Shown here: one piece after another, positions 17,698-25,684 of the stretch | Numbering within the stretch: the stretch's first letter is position 1 | Layout of the letters: each line of letters begins with the position of its first letter | Assembly (NCBI RefSeq): GCF_019797865.1 | Contig: NZ_CP081869.1 | Span: forward strand, 2,170,001-2,234,000 | DNA length: 64,000 nt | Reading direction: 5' to 3' | Origin: Chenggangzhangella methanolivorans | GTDB taxonomy: Bacteria; Pseudomonadota; Alphaproteobacteria; Rhizobiales; Methylopilaceae | Program-made: the position numbers and the translations under genes | The notes under the pieces: model-generated | The model's input: only the letters and a program-made list of their open reading frames with translations | What the model was told of the DNA's origin: nothing | Databases searched by the model: none

Positions 17698-18990
17698 TCA
17701 GCAGTCGAGCGTGTTGTCGCGCTCCCACTGGCTGAGCGTGCGGCAATAGTTGTTCCATTCCTGCATCTTGAGCTTGGAATAGGCGGTGACGAACTCGTCG
17801 CCGAACATGGTCCGCGTGGCCTTCGAGCTCTCGAACAGGCGCAGCGCGTCAAGCAGGTTGAGCGGCAGCTTCTTCACGCCGCGGACCTTGTGCCCGTCGG
17901 TGTACATGTTGATGTCGAGGCGCTTGCCGGGATCGCGCTTGTTGTCCATGCCGTCGAGGCCGGCGGCCAGGATCGCGGCCTGCAGCAGGTAGGGGTTGGC
18001 CGCGCCGTCGCCGAGGCGGAACTCGAACCGGCCCGCATCCGGAATGCGGATCATGTGGGTGCGGTTGTTGCCCGTATAGGTGATCGAGTTCGGGGCCCAG
18101 GTCGCGCCGGACGTGGTCCGGGGCGCATTGATGCGCTTGTAGGAGTTCACCGTCGGGTTGGTGAGCGCGCAGATCGCGTCGGTGTTGTGCATCAGGCCGC
18201 CGATGAAGTGGTAGCCGAGCTCGCTGACGCCGAGCTCCCCCTTCGGGTCCTCGAACAGGTTCTTCTTGCCGTCCCACAGCGACACATGGGCGTGGCAGCC
18301 GGAGCCGGTGAGGTTCACGAAGGGCTTGGGCATGAACGTCGCGCGCAGGCCGTGCTTCTCGGCGATCGACTTCGCCATGAATTTGTAGAAGGCGTGCTGG
18401 TCGGCGGTCTGGAGCGCGGGGCCGTAGTTCCAGTTCATCTCGAACTGGCCGTTGGCGTCCTCGTGGTCGTTCTGGTAGGGGCCCCAGCCGAGCTGGATCA
18501 TCGCGTCGCAGATCTCGGTGATGACGTCGTAGCGACGCATCAGGGCCTGCTGGTCGTAGCAGGGCTTCTCTGCGGTGTCGGAGGGGTCGGAGATCGCGGT
18601 GCCGTCGGCGTTCACCAGGAACATCTCGGGCTCGATGCCCGACTTCATCTGGTAGCCCGACTTGGCGATCATGCGCTTGAGCAGGTTGCGCGGCGCCTGC
18701 TCGACCTCCTTGCCGTCCATCCAGAGGTCGGCGGCCAGCCAGCCGACTTCCGGCTTCCAGGGCAGCTGGATCAGGCTCTCGGGATCGGGCTTGGCGAAGA
18801 GGTCGCTGTCCGACGGGCTCATGTCGAGCCAGGTGGCGAAGCCGGCGAAGCCCGCGCCCGCCTTCTGCATGCCGCCGATCGCGTCGGCCGGCACCAGCTT
18901 GGCGCGCTGGGCGCCGAACAGGTCGGTGTAGGAGATCAGGAAGTACTTGATGCCGCGATCTTTCGCGACTTTGGCCAGATCGGACGCCAT
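17698..18990 (-). CDS. gmaS: gamma-glutamylmethylamide synthetase / type III glutamine synthetase-like
   Basis: A 430-residue glutamine-synthetase-fold ligase. Visible: N-terminal beta-grasp start (GIKYFLISYTDLFGAQRAKLVP), metal-binding GIEPEMFLV, NDHEDANGQFEMNW, GSGCHAHVSLWDGKKN, the ATP-site TNPTVNSYKRINAPRTTSGATWAP and RFEFRLGDGAANPYLLQA. This clade includes GmaS (methylamine + glutamate + ATP to gamma-glutamylmethylamide) and rhizobial GlnT, which I cannot separate by eye. It is the last gene of a four-gene leftward set with the three subunits of a glutamate-synthase-like enzyme and is followed by a good terminator. That order fits the N-methylglutamate pathway and also the glxBCD-glnT cluster. 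Call gmaS with moderate confidence. Confidence 0.72.
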   Translation of the reverse strand: MASDLAKVAKDRGIKYFLISYTDLFGAQRAKLVPADAIGGMQKAGAGFAGFATWLDMSPSDSDLFAKPDPESLIQLPWKPEVGWLAADLWMDGKEVEQAPRNLLKRMIAKSGYQMKSGIEPEMFLVNADGTAISDPSDTAEKPCYDQQALMRRYDVITEICDAMIQLGWGPYQNDHEDANGQFEMNWNYGPALQTADQHAFYKFMAKSIAEKHGLRATFMPKPFVNLTGSGCHAHVSLWDGKKNLFEDPKGELGVSELGYHFIGGLMHNTDAICALTNPTVNSYKRINAPRTTSGATWAPNSITYTGNNRTHMIRIPDAGRFEFRLGDGAANPYLLQAAILAAGLDGMDNKRDPGKRLDINMYTDGHKVRGVKKLPLNLLDALRLFESSKATRTMFGDEFVTAYSKLKMQEWNNYCRTLSQWERDNTLDC

Positions 18991-19009
18991 TCGTGTCAGT
19001 CCCCGTGCT

Positions 19010-19111
19010 CGTCATCCCGGCCGAGCGAAGCGAGCGCCGGGATCGTCCTCAGAAAAAAGCGCCATTCCGGAGCACGATCCCGGATCGGCCCGACGGCCGT
19101 CCAGGATGACG
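19010..19111. repeat. palindromic intergenic repeat (CGTCATCC type)
   Basis: About 102 bp between gmaS and mgsC, beginning CGTCATCCCGGCCGAGCGAAGCGAG and ending GGATGACG. It has internal inverted segments (CCGGGATCGT / ACGATCCCGG) around GAAAAAAGCGCCATTCCGG. It is a distinct family from the 155-bp array, though both share the GTCATCCCGG ends. Confidence 0.8.
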
Positions 19112-19128
19112 CCGCCGGCCGGCCGGCC

Positions 19129-20478
19129 TTAGAAGCTTCCGGTCTGCCCGGGGATCCAGTTGGTGCCCGCGAGCGGAACCTGGGCCATGGCCGCGGCCTC
19201 GATGGTCAGCGCCACGAGATCCTCGGGCTCGAGGTTGTGGACGTGGCTCTTGCCGCAGGCGCGCGCGATGGTCTGGGCCTCGAGCGTCATGACCGAGAGG
19301 TAGTTGGCGAGGCGCCGGCCGGCCTTCACGGGGTCGACGCGCTTCATCAGCTCGGCGTTCTGCGTGGTGATGCCGGCCGGGTCGAGGCCCTCGTGCCAGT
19401 CGTCATAGGCGCCGGCGTGGGTGCCGAGCTTCTGGTACTCGTCCTCCCACTGCGGGTCGTTGTCGCCGAGCGCGACGAGCGCCGCCGTGCCGATCGCGAC
19501 GGCGTCGGCGCCGAGCGCGAGCGCCTTCGCGACGTCGGCGCCGTTGCGGATGCCGCCCGAGACGATCAGCTGCACCTTGCGGTGCATGCCGAGGTCCTGG
19601 AGCGCCTTCACGGCGTTGCGGATGCAGGCGAGCGTCGGGATGCCGACATGCTCGATGAACACCTCCTGCGTGGCGGCGGTGCCGCCCTGCATGCCGTCGA
19701 CCACCACGACGTCGGCGCCGGCCTTCACCGCGAGCGCGGTGTCGTAATAGGGCCGCGAGGCGCCGACCTTGACGTAGATCGGCTTCTCCCAGTCGGTGAT
19801 CTCGCGCAGCTCCTCGATCTTGATCTCGAGGTCGTCCGGGCCGGTCCAGTCGGGGTGGCGGCAGGCCGAGCGCTGGTCGATGCCCTCGGGAAGCGTGCGC
19901 ATCTTGGCGACGCGCGGGGAGATCTTCTGACCCAAGAGCATGCCGCCGCCGCCGGGCTTGGCGCCCTGGCCGACGACCACTTCGATCGCGTCCGCCTTGC
20001 GGATGTCGTCCGGGTTCATGCCGTAGCGCGAGGGCAGGTACTGGTAGACGAGCGTCTTGGAATGCCCGCGCTCCTCCTGCGTCATGCCGCCGTCGCCGGT
20101 GGTGGTGGAGGTGCCCATCTGGCTCGCGCCGCGGCCGAGCGCTTCCTTGGCGGGGCCCGAGAGCGAGCCGAAGCTCATGCCCGCGATGGTGATCGGGATC
20201 TTGAGCTCGATCGGCTTCTTGGCGAAGCGGGTGCCGAGCACGACGTCGGTGCCGCACTTTTCGCGATAGCCTTCGAGCGGATAGCGCGAGATCGAGGCGC
20301 CGAGCATCAGCAGGTCGTCGAAGTGGGGCAGCTTGCGCTTCGCGCCGGCGCCGCGGATGTCGTAGATGCCGGTCGCCGCGGCGCGGCGGATTTCGGCCAG
20401 CGTGTGCTGGTCGAAGGTCGCCGACTCGCGCGGGAGCGTGCGGGGCGCGGCGTTGGGGTTCTTGACGTGCTCGTTCAT
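19129..20478 (-). CDS. mgsC: N-methylglutamate synthase subunit C / GlxD-like glutamate synthase FMN domain protein
   Basis: A 449-residue protein equivalent to the FMN-binding synthase domain of GltB. Seen: the N-terminal NAAPRTLPRESATFDQHTLAEI, ITIAGMSFGSLSGPAKEALGRGA, TTTGDGGM, VVVGQGAKPGGGGMLLGQKI, KVGASRPYYDTALAVKAGADVVVVDGMQGGTAA and the cofactor/phosphate site VSGGIRNGADVAKALALGADAVAIGTA. With MgsA and MgsB it makes the split glutamate-synthase-like complex that in the N-methylglutamate pathway converts methylamine-derived nitrogen and carbon to N-methylglutamate. The same architecture is called GlxD in rhizobia. The gaps on either side (138 bp to gmaS, 168 bp to mgsB) are filled by palindromic repeats. 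Confidence 0.78.
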   Translation of the reverse strand: MNEHVKNPNAAPRTLPRESATFDQHTLAEIRRAAATGIYDIRGAGAKRKLPHFDDLLMLGASISRYPLEGYREKCGTDVVLGTRFAKKPIELKIPITIAGMSFGSLSGPAKEALGRGASQMGTSTTTGDGGMTQEERGHSKTLVYQYLPSRYGMNPDDIRKADAIEVVVGQGAKPGGGGMLLGQKISPRVAKMRTLPEGIDQRSACRHPDWTGPDDLEIKIEELREITDWEKPIYVKVGASRPYYDTALAVKAGADVVVVDGMQGGTAATQEVFIEHVGIPTLACIRNAVKALQDLGMHRKVQLIVSGGIRNGADVAKALALGADAVAIGTAALVALGDNDPQWEDEYQKLGTHAGAYDDWHEGLDPAGITTQNAELMKRVDPVKAGRRLANYLSVMTLEAQTIARACGKSHVHNLEPEDLVALTIEAAAMAQVPLAGTNWIPGQTGSF

Positions 20479-20504
20479 GACGGGTCTCGCTGCGGAGCGG
20501 GAGT

Positions 20505-20622
20505 GCGTGCTTCGAGACGCGCCGCCGGGGCGGCGCTCCTCAGCATGAGGGACGTGGAGAATGGCAGGCCGGGACCGACCTCATGCCGAGCAGCGGCCGT
20601 CTGGCCGCGTCTCGAAGCACGC
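20505..20622. repeat. palindromic intergenic repeat (GCGTGCTTCGAGACGC arms)
   Basis: A 118-bp element between mgsB and mgsC with perfect 16-bp terminal inverted arms GCGTGCTTCGAGACGC / GCGTCTCGAAGCACGC and an inner imperfect pair (GCTCCTCAGCATGAGG / CCTCATGCCGAGCAGC). RNA across it would form one long hairpin inside the operon transcript. Confidence 0.85.
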
Positions 20623-20646
20623 AGTCGGCCTGGCCAAGGCGCCACC

Positions 20647-21354
20647 TCAGTACGCGCCGGCGTTGTCGACGTGGAAGTGGTAGAGATTGCGGGCCGAGCC
20701 GTAGCGCTTGAACTCGCCCGGATCGATCTGGCCGTCGACGCCCGCGGTCTTGAAGCGCTCGAAGAGCTGAGCCTTGTGCTCGTCGCGCATTTCCTTCTCG
20801 ACGCAGTCCGAGCCGAGGCTCTTCACCGAACCGCGCACGTAGAGCCGCGCCTCGTAGATCGAGTCGCCGAGCGCTTCGCCCGCGTCACCGAACACGGTGA
20901 GCGTGCCGGCCTGCGCCATGAAGGCCGACATGTGGCCGATCGAGCCCTTCACGATGATGTCGACGCCCTTCATCGAGATGCCGCAGCGCGCCGCCGCGTT
21001 GCCCTCGATCAGGAGCGTGCCGCCATGCGCGGTCGCGCCGGCGGCCTGGCTGGCGTCGCCCTCGATGTGGACGAAGCCCGACATCATGTTCTGCGCGACG
21101 CCGACGCCCGCGGAGCCGCGGATGTGGATCGTGGCGTGCTTGTTCATGCCGCCGCAATAGTAGCCGACCGGGCCGTCGACCTCGACGGTCACCGGCGCGT
21201 CGACGCCGGCGGCGATGGCGTGGAGGCCGCGCGGGTTGGTCACGCGCCACAGGGAGGCGTTGGAGCCTTCCTTGAGCGCGTGGAGCGCGGAGTTGAGCTC
21301 ACGGACCGTCGACGACGACAGGTCGAAGGCGTGGCTCTGGGTGCTGGCGTTCAT
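20647..21354 (-). CDS. mgsB: N-methylglutamate synthase subunit B / GlxC-like (GXGXG) protein
   Basis: A 235-residue right-handed beta-helix protein equivalent to the C-terminal GXGXG domain of glutamate synthase. Successive turns such as GPVGYYCGGMNKHATIHIRGSAGVGVAQNMMSGFVHIEGDASQAAGATAHGG show the glycine-rich coil pattern. The role is structural/assembly, linking the amidotransferase and FMN subunits in the split enzyme. It starts 35 bp after the mgsA stop, while a repeat element separates it from mgsC. Confidence 0.8.
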   Translation of the reverse strand: MNASTQSHAFDLSSSTVRELNSALHALKEGSNASLWRVTNPRGLHAIAAGVDAPVTVEVDGPVGYYCGGMNKHATIHIRGSAGVGVAQNMMSGFVHIEGDASQAAGATAHGGTLLIEGNAAARCGISMKGVDIIVKGSIGHMSAFMAQAGTLTVFGDAGEALGDSIYEARLYVRGSVKSLGSDCVEKEMRDEHKAQLFERFKTAGVDGQIDPGEFKRYGSARNLYHFHVDNAGAY

Positions 21355-21389
21355 CGGGCGGTGTCCCCTGGATGCTCGAATGTCGTGTC

Positions 21390-22277
21390 TCAGGCCGCCT
21401 TGCGGTCCCAGAAGTAGACCTTGGCCGGCTCCGGCTCCCAGACCTTGGCGGTCTCGATGCCCGGAAGGCCGGCGAGCGCGCGGTATTCCGAACCGAACGC
21501 GACATACTGGTCGGTCTCGGCCATGACGGCCGGCTTGCAGGCGATCGGGTCGCGCAGCACGCCGAAGCCGGTCTCGGTGCCGACCACGAAGGTGTAGAAG
21601 CCGTCGAGGTCGTCGAGCGAGTCCTCGAGCGCCTCGCCGAGCGAGCGGCCGTCCTTCATGCGCTGGCTGATGTAGGCGGCTGCGATCTCGCTGTCATTGT
21701 CGGTCTCGGCCTTGAAGCCCTGGCGCTCGAGCACGCGGCGGAGGCCCCGGTGGTTCGAAAGCGAGCCGTTGTGCACGAGGCACTGGTCGGTTCCGGTCGA
21801 GAACGGATGCGCGCCGTTGGTGGTCACCGCGCTCTCGGTCGCCATGCGGGTGTGGCCGATGCCGTGGGTGCCCGACATCTGCTCGAGCTTGAAGCGCCGG
21901 GCGACGTCGATCGGCAGGCCGACCTCCTTGTAGAGCTCCATGCGCTCGCCGGCGCCGACGACCGAGACGCCCTCGACGGTTGCAAGCGCGGCGCGGGCCT
22001 CGGCCTCCTTGGCGGCGTCGACGGTGAGCACCGCATGGGTCGAGCGCTCGACGATCGAGGCGCCGTTTCCGACGACCTTTTCGAGCGCCTTGAAGTCATA
22101 GCCTTCGACGGCGCGAAGGGTGAGCTTCACCTTGCCCTTCTCGCCCGCGCCGTAGACGGCGAAGCCCGCCGAGTCCGGCCCGCGGCCGCACATCACGTCG
22201 AGCATCTCGCTCAGCATCTCGCCGAGCTTCGGCTCGAGCGACTTGTCTTTCAGGAAAAGGCCCACGATCCCGCACAT
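21390..22277 (-). CDS. mgsA: N-methylglutamate synthase subunit A / GlxB-like class II glutamine amidotransferase
   Basis: A 295-residue Ntn-type amidotransferase. The initiator Met is followed by catalytic Cys2 (MCGIVGLFLKDKSLEPKLGEML). Class II blocks follow: RGPDSAGFAVY, GIGHTRMATESAVTTNGAHPFS, LVHNGSLSNHRGLRRVLERQG and DNDSEIAAAYI. It would release ammonia from glutamine or methylamine from gamma-glutamylmethylamide for the partner subunits. It is the first gene of the leftward four-gene set. An AT-rich segment with interleaved inverted repeats lies 88-109 bp upstream of its ATG. Confidence 0.8.
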   Translation of the reverse strand: MCGIVGLFLKDKSLEPKLGEMLSEMLDVMCGRGPDSAGFAVYGAGEKGKVKLTLRAVEGYDFKALEKVVGNGASIVERSTHAVLTVDAAKEAEARAALATVEGVSVVGAGERMELYKEVGLPIDVARRFKLEQMSGTHGIGHTRMATESAVTTNGAHPFSTGTDQCLVHNGSLSNHRGLRRVLERQGFKAETDNDSEIAAAYISQRMKDGRSLGEALEDSLDDLDGFYTFVVGTETGFGVLRDPIACKPAVMAETDQYVAFGSEYRALAGLPGIETAKVWEPEPAKVYFWDRKAA

Positions 22278-22364
22278 GAGGCGTCGCTCCGATCAACCGT
22301 CGCGGCCTGCGCCGCGGTTGATGCGAACGCTAGACGGGGTCGCGGACCACGTCAATCGAACAGG

Positions 22365-22386
22365 AAAGAAATATTCTTTAAAAGAA
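22365..22386. promoter_or_regulatory. interleaved inverted repeats upstream of mgsA
   Basis: Three alternating hexamers AAAGAA-ATA-TTCTTT-A-AAAGAA make two overlapping perfect palindromes in one of the few AT-rich patches of the window. Position (about 90 bp before mgsA) and symmetry suggest an operator or promoter element. The cognate regulator is unknown. Confidence 0.5.
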
Positions 22387-22440
22387 ACTTTTGCACTGCA
22401 CCATCTAGGCGCGGCGCGCGGCGTGACGCCCGCATAACGT

Positions 22441-23339
22441 TCAGCGCCCGGGCCGGCGCTCGATGCGGTCGGTGACGAAATAGAGCGCGTCGGGCGCCCG
22501 CGAGGCCGTCAGCACGAAGTCCACCGCGCGGCGCGACCCGCCGCGCTCGGCCTCGACGCGGACCGTGAACGCCTTGGGCTCGCTCTCCACCGTCACGAAT
22601 TTGGCGGCGTCGCCGAGAAGGCGCTCGACGGCGTCGCTCTGGCCCTCGTTCTGGCGCTCGGTCTGGGCCGCGGCCTTGAGGGCGGGGATCTGGTCGGCGA
22701 GCCGGGCCCCGCCGGGAATGAGCCGAAGCGTCGCGACGCTCGCCTCGAGCACCGCGATCTTGCCGTCGGGATTGTGCACGGTGAGGTAAGGCCGCAGCTG
22801 CCGCACCTGCGCCGGGGTGACGTCGAGCACGTTCTGAAGCTCGTCGATCCGCTCGAACGGCGCGTTGGCGGGCAGCCGGTTGGGCCCGGCGGCGGAATAT
22901 TGCGGGATCTCCGCCCCGCCATTGTCGGAGGGTTCGTCGTCGAGGTCGCGATAGTCGATCACCGGGCCGCGAAGGTCTCGGGCCGCATACCGGGCGCGCC
23001 GATCGCGGTCCAGAGCGCCGCGAGCAGCTCCGGCGGCGCGCCGTTGAGATCAATTTTGCCGGCTTCCGAGGCGGCGAACAGCGTCACCACCCCGTCGTTG
23101 AGGCGGATGCGCTGGCCGTTCACGAGCTCGGCCGGTCGGCGCAGCGAGAACAGCTCGTAGCCTGCGAGCTCGAGGCCCGACTGCATCAGCGCGTCGATCA
23201 CAAGCGCTTCGCGCGCCGAGGCCGCGCCCACCACGGCGGTGCGCGTCAGATAGGCGACCGCGGCCGCCAGCCCGCCGAGCACGATCAGCGAGACGAGCAC
23301 GGAAACGAGAATGAAGCCGTCGCGGCCGCCGCGCCTCAC
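22441..23339 (-). CDS. gspK: type II secretion minor pseudopilin GspK (frameshifted)
   Basis: About 299 residues in two frames. The N-terminal part has the prepilin start RRGGRDGFILVSVLVSLIVLGGLAAAVAYL and the GspK-typical DLNGAPPELLAAL. The second part, IDYRDLDDEPSDNGGAE with PYLTVHN, carries the saddle domain. A single G missing in CCCGGTGATC near 22964 makes a TGA; restoring it joins FAARVIDYRDLDD. GspK caps the pseudopilus tip with GspI and GspJ. The GTG start overlaps the gspJ stop. It is the last gene of the leftward gsp operon. Confidence 0.82.
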
Positions 23340-24304
23340 ATCGGCTCTCCGTCGGAGCCTTGCCGCCCGGCCGCAGGGCGGCCCGGCTGCGTCGCGCCTC
23401 CCGCCCCGCCGGACTGGTCGCGGTCGACGCGGCTGCAGAAGCGCTTTTCGGGATCGGCGCAGCCCGGCTCGCCCGACAGCAGGATCGGCACGCGCAGCGA
23501 GCCGAGCGGCCGGCCGGTCGCGATGTCGGAGCGGTCGATCCGCACCGCGGCCGGCATGCGGCGCCGGTCGGTCCAGGCGTCGAGGATCACCTCTTCGCCG
23601 TTCTGGTCCTTGTCCACATAGGCGAAGCGGATCCGCTCCGGCCCCGGGGCCACGCGCGCCACGGGGCCGAGGCGAACGGCGTCCGGCCCCTTGGCCTCCG
23701 GGCCGATCGCGCCCTCCGCGCGCAGCACCGCGCCCGAGGCGTCGACCTGGTAGACCACGAGGACCGGGGCCCGAAGCCCGGTCGCGAGCTCCGGCGTCAG
23801 CGCGAACAGCACCCGCTCCGGGGTGCCCGAGAACACGAAGTTGCGGTCGGGCTCCTTTTCGGCCGCCTGCTGCTCGCCGTCCGGCGACTGGCGGGGATCG
23901 GCGTTCGATCGGCCGCCCGTCTGCGGGCCGCCGTCGTCCTCCTCGTTCGAGCCCGGGCGAGGGCGCGCGTTCGGGCTCGCTCCGCCCGGCTGTGCAGCGG
24001 CCCGGGTCGGCGTCGCGCCGCCAGCCGTCCGCTCCTCCGGGGCCCAGCGCTGGCGGCTCGTCTGCCGAAGCTCGCTCGCGACGGTCCAGACGGTGCGGCC
24101 GGCGACCTCCATGGTCTCGACCCGGAAGGCGGTGCGGTCGGCGGAGCGGCGCAGCATGCCCGTGAAGGCGAGCAGCGCCGCGATCAGCAGCGCCGAGATC
24201 GCGAGCGCCGACAGCGCCTCGACCAGCAGGAACCCGTCGCGGCCCGAGCCTGGACAGCCCCCGCCGGAACGTCGCGGCCCCCGGCCGTCCGCCCGCGCGC
24301 CCAT
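23336..24304 (-). CDS. gspJ: type II secretion minor pseudopilin GspJ
   Basis: A 322-residue protein with a long basic leader and the prepilin signature DGFLLVEALSALAISALLIAALLAF at about residues 24-48, where the G/F junction is the peptidase site and Glu+5 is kept. The C-terminal domain contains a Pro/Gly/Asn-rich insert at about residues 95-140, longer than in well-studied GspJ. It starts next to the gspI stop and overlaps gspK. It forms part of the pseudopilus tip. Confidence 0.8.
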   Translation of the reverse strand: MGARADGRGPRRSGGGCPGSGRDGFLLVEALSALAISALLIAALLAFTGMLRRSADRTAFRVETMEVAGRTVWTVASELRQTSRQRWAPEERTAGGATPTRAAAQPGGASPNARPRPGSNEEDDGGPQTGGRSNADPRQSPDGEQQAAEKEPDRNFVFSGTPERVLFALTPELATGLRAPVLVVYQVDASGAVLRAEGAIGPEAKGPDAVRLGPVARVAPGPERIRFAYVDKDQNGEEVILDAWTDRRRMPAAVRIDRSDIATGRPLGSLRVPILLSGEPGCADPEKRFCSRVDRDQSGGAGGATQPGRPAAGRQGSDGEPM

Positions 24305-24769
24305 CTACTCCACCTTCGTCAGGTGAAGCGTCTCGATCGTGAGCGGGCGCCCGCGCCCGTTCGCGACCGACACGACGACGCGCATCGGCTTCCAGCGCGC
24401 GGCCTCCTCGGCCTGCTTGCGCGCGGCCTGCGGATCATCGCCGCCGGCCCCTTCCCCGCCCGCGGCGGCCCCGGCCTTCGGCGGCGGCGCGGCCTGCAGC
24501 GGCAGGACGATCGGCTCGGTCGAAACCGTCCAGGCCAAGCCGTCGGTCTCGCCGGTCCGCACGCCGGGCGCGGCGGCGAGCCGGTCGAGCTCGGTCTCGA
24601 CGAGCGAGCGCGCCACCGCCTCGGCCGCAAGCGTCGACTGGGCGCGGTCGAGCCCGAGCCGCGCGGTCACGAAGCCGCGCACCGTCACGACCATCACGAC
24701 CGCGAGCACGACGAGCGCCACCAGCGTCTCGATCAGCGTGAAGCCCGCCCGGGCGCCGCCGCGCGTCAT
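24305..24769 (-). CDS. gspI: type II secretion minor pseudopilin GspI
   Basis: A 154-residue pseudopilin with leader MTRGGARAG and methylation motif FTLIETLVALVVLAVVMVVTVRGF. A short globular domain follows, with a Pro/Gly/Ala-rich loop at about residues 90-115 and a final VANGRGRPLTIETLHL strand typical of GspI. The ATG overlaps the gspH stop by 4 bp, giving translational coupling in the leftward operon. Confidence 0.83.
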   Translation of the reverse strand: MTRGGARAGFTLIETLVALVVLAVVMVVTVRGFVTARLGLDRAQSTLAAEAVARSLVETELDRLAAAPGVRTGETDGLAWTVSTEPIVLPLQAAPPPKAGAAAGGEGAGGDDPQAARKQAEEAARWKPMRVVVSVANGRGRPLTIETLHLTKVE

Positions 24770-25251
24770 TGCGCGCGCCTGTCGTCGGCGCGGATCTCGA
24801 CCGCGGAGGTGAGGCGGTCGACGGTGAGCTTCAGCCGCCGCCCGCCGCCGGCGTCGAGCGTCAGCTCGCCGCCGCTCGAGCGGCCGTCGGGAAAGAAGCG
24901 GAATCCGGAGAAGCGGTCGGCGGAGAGCCGCATGCCGATCGCGGTCGGCATCCACACCGTCTCGGCGCCCGCCCCGGAGGCGACGCGGCGGCGGCCGAAA
25001 TCGACGACGCTCGCCACCTCCTTGTCGAGCCGGCGCGCGGCGTCGCGGTCCTTGCGCAGGAGAGCCGCGGCCTCGTAGGCCTTGGTGCGGAGCGCGGCGC
25101 CGCCGTCGAACGGGCGCGCCCGCGGCAGCGCCAGCGTCGCCACCAGCGCGATCAGCGCGAGCGCGAGCATCAGTTCGATGAGCGCGAAGCCCCCGCGGGC
25201 GCCGCGCCCCGACCGTAATCCGTCAGTCGTTGACGATGTCGGCCGCGTCAC
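24766..25251 (-). CDS. gspH: type II secretion minor pseudopilin GspH
   Basis: About 161 residues from a GTG at 25251. The prepilin motif GGFALIELMLALALIALVATLALP lies at about residues 20-43, with a beta-rich C-terminal domain (FPDGRSSGGELTLDAGGGRRLKLTVDRLTSAVEI) of the GspH/FimT type. The chosen start overlaps gspG by 29 bp; a shorter start is possible because the true leader need only include the basic segment RSGRGARGG. Confidence 0.8.
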   Translation of the reverse strand: MTRPTSSTTDGLRSGRGARGGFALIELMLALALIALVATLALPRARPFDGGAALRTKAYEAAALLRKDRDAARRLDKEVASVVDFGRRRVASGAGAETVWMPTAIGMRLSADRFSGFRFFPDGRSSGGELTLDAGGGRRLKLTVDRLTSAVEIRADDRRAQ

Positions 25252-25672
25252 CTTCGCCTCCGCGGCGGCCGTCCGAGCCGAGCGACGAGATCCCGTATGC
25301 CTTGGTGCGGCCGGGCGTGCGGTATTCGTACGCGTTGCCCCACGGGTCCATCGGAATGGATCCCTGCTGGACGTAGGGACCGGCCCACTTGTCCTGGCCG
25401 GCCGGGGCCTTCACCAGCGACTGGAGCCCCTCCGAGGTCGTCGGGTAGCGGCCCATGTCGAGGTAGTAGAGGTCGAGCGCCGCCGAGAAGGACTGGAGCT
25501 GCAGCCGCGCGGCGCGCTCGCGCGAGCTCGACAGATAGCCGAGGACGCGGGGGCCCACGAGGCTCATCACGAGCCCGAGGATGACCAGCACGACGAGCAG
25601 CTCCACCAGCGTGAAGCCGCCCGTGCGGTCGCGGCGCGAAGCCCTGTCGGGGCGGGTCCTGAAAATCGTCAT
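25223..25672 (-). CDS. gspG: type II secretion major pseudopilin GspG
   Basis: A 149-residue major pseudopilin. Leader RRDRTGG, then FTLVELLVVLVILGLVMSLVGPRVL, AALDLYYLDMGRYPTTSEGLQSLV and the very conserved C-terminus SIPMDPWGNAYEYRTPGRT, ISSLGSDGRRGGEGDAADI with the calcium-binding loop. It polymerises into the pseudopilus that pushes substrates through the GspD channel. It starts 12 bp after the gspF stop. Confidence 0.95.
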   Translation of the reverse strand: MTIFRTRPDRASRRDRTGGFTLVELLVVLVILGLVMSLVGPRVLGYLSSSRERAARLQLQSFSAALDLYYLDMGRYPTTSEGLQSLVKAPAGQDKWAGPYVQQGSIPMDPWGNAYEYRTPGRTKAYGISSLGSDGRRGGEGDAADIVND

Positions 25673-25684
25673 GCGCGGAAAACC

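Noticed and set aside
16593-17852. Open frames on both strands across the tandem array
   Set aside because: They are periodic translations of the repeat itself and share no features with real proteins.
17671-21417. A 1248-codon open frame on the plus strand across gmaS, mgsC and mgsB
   Set aside because: It lies opposite three well-conserved enzymes, has Val/Arg/His-rich low-information sequence and crosses two palindromic repeats.
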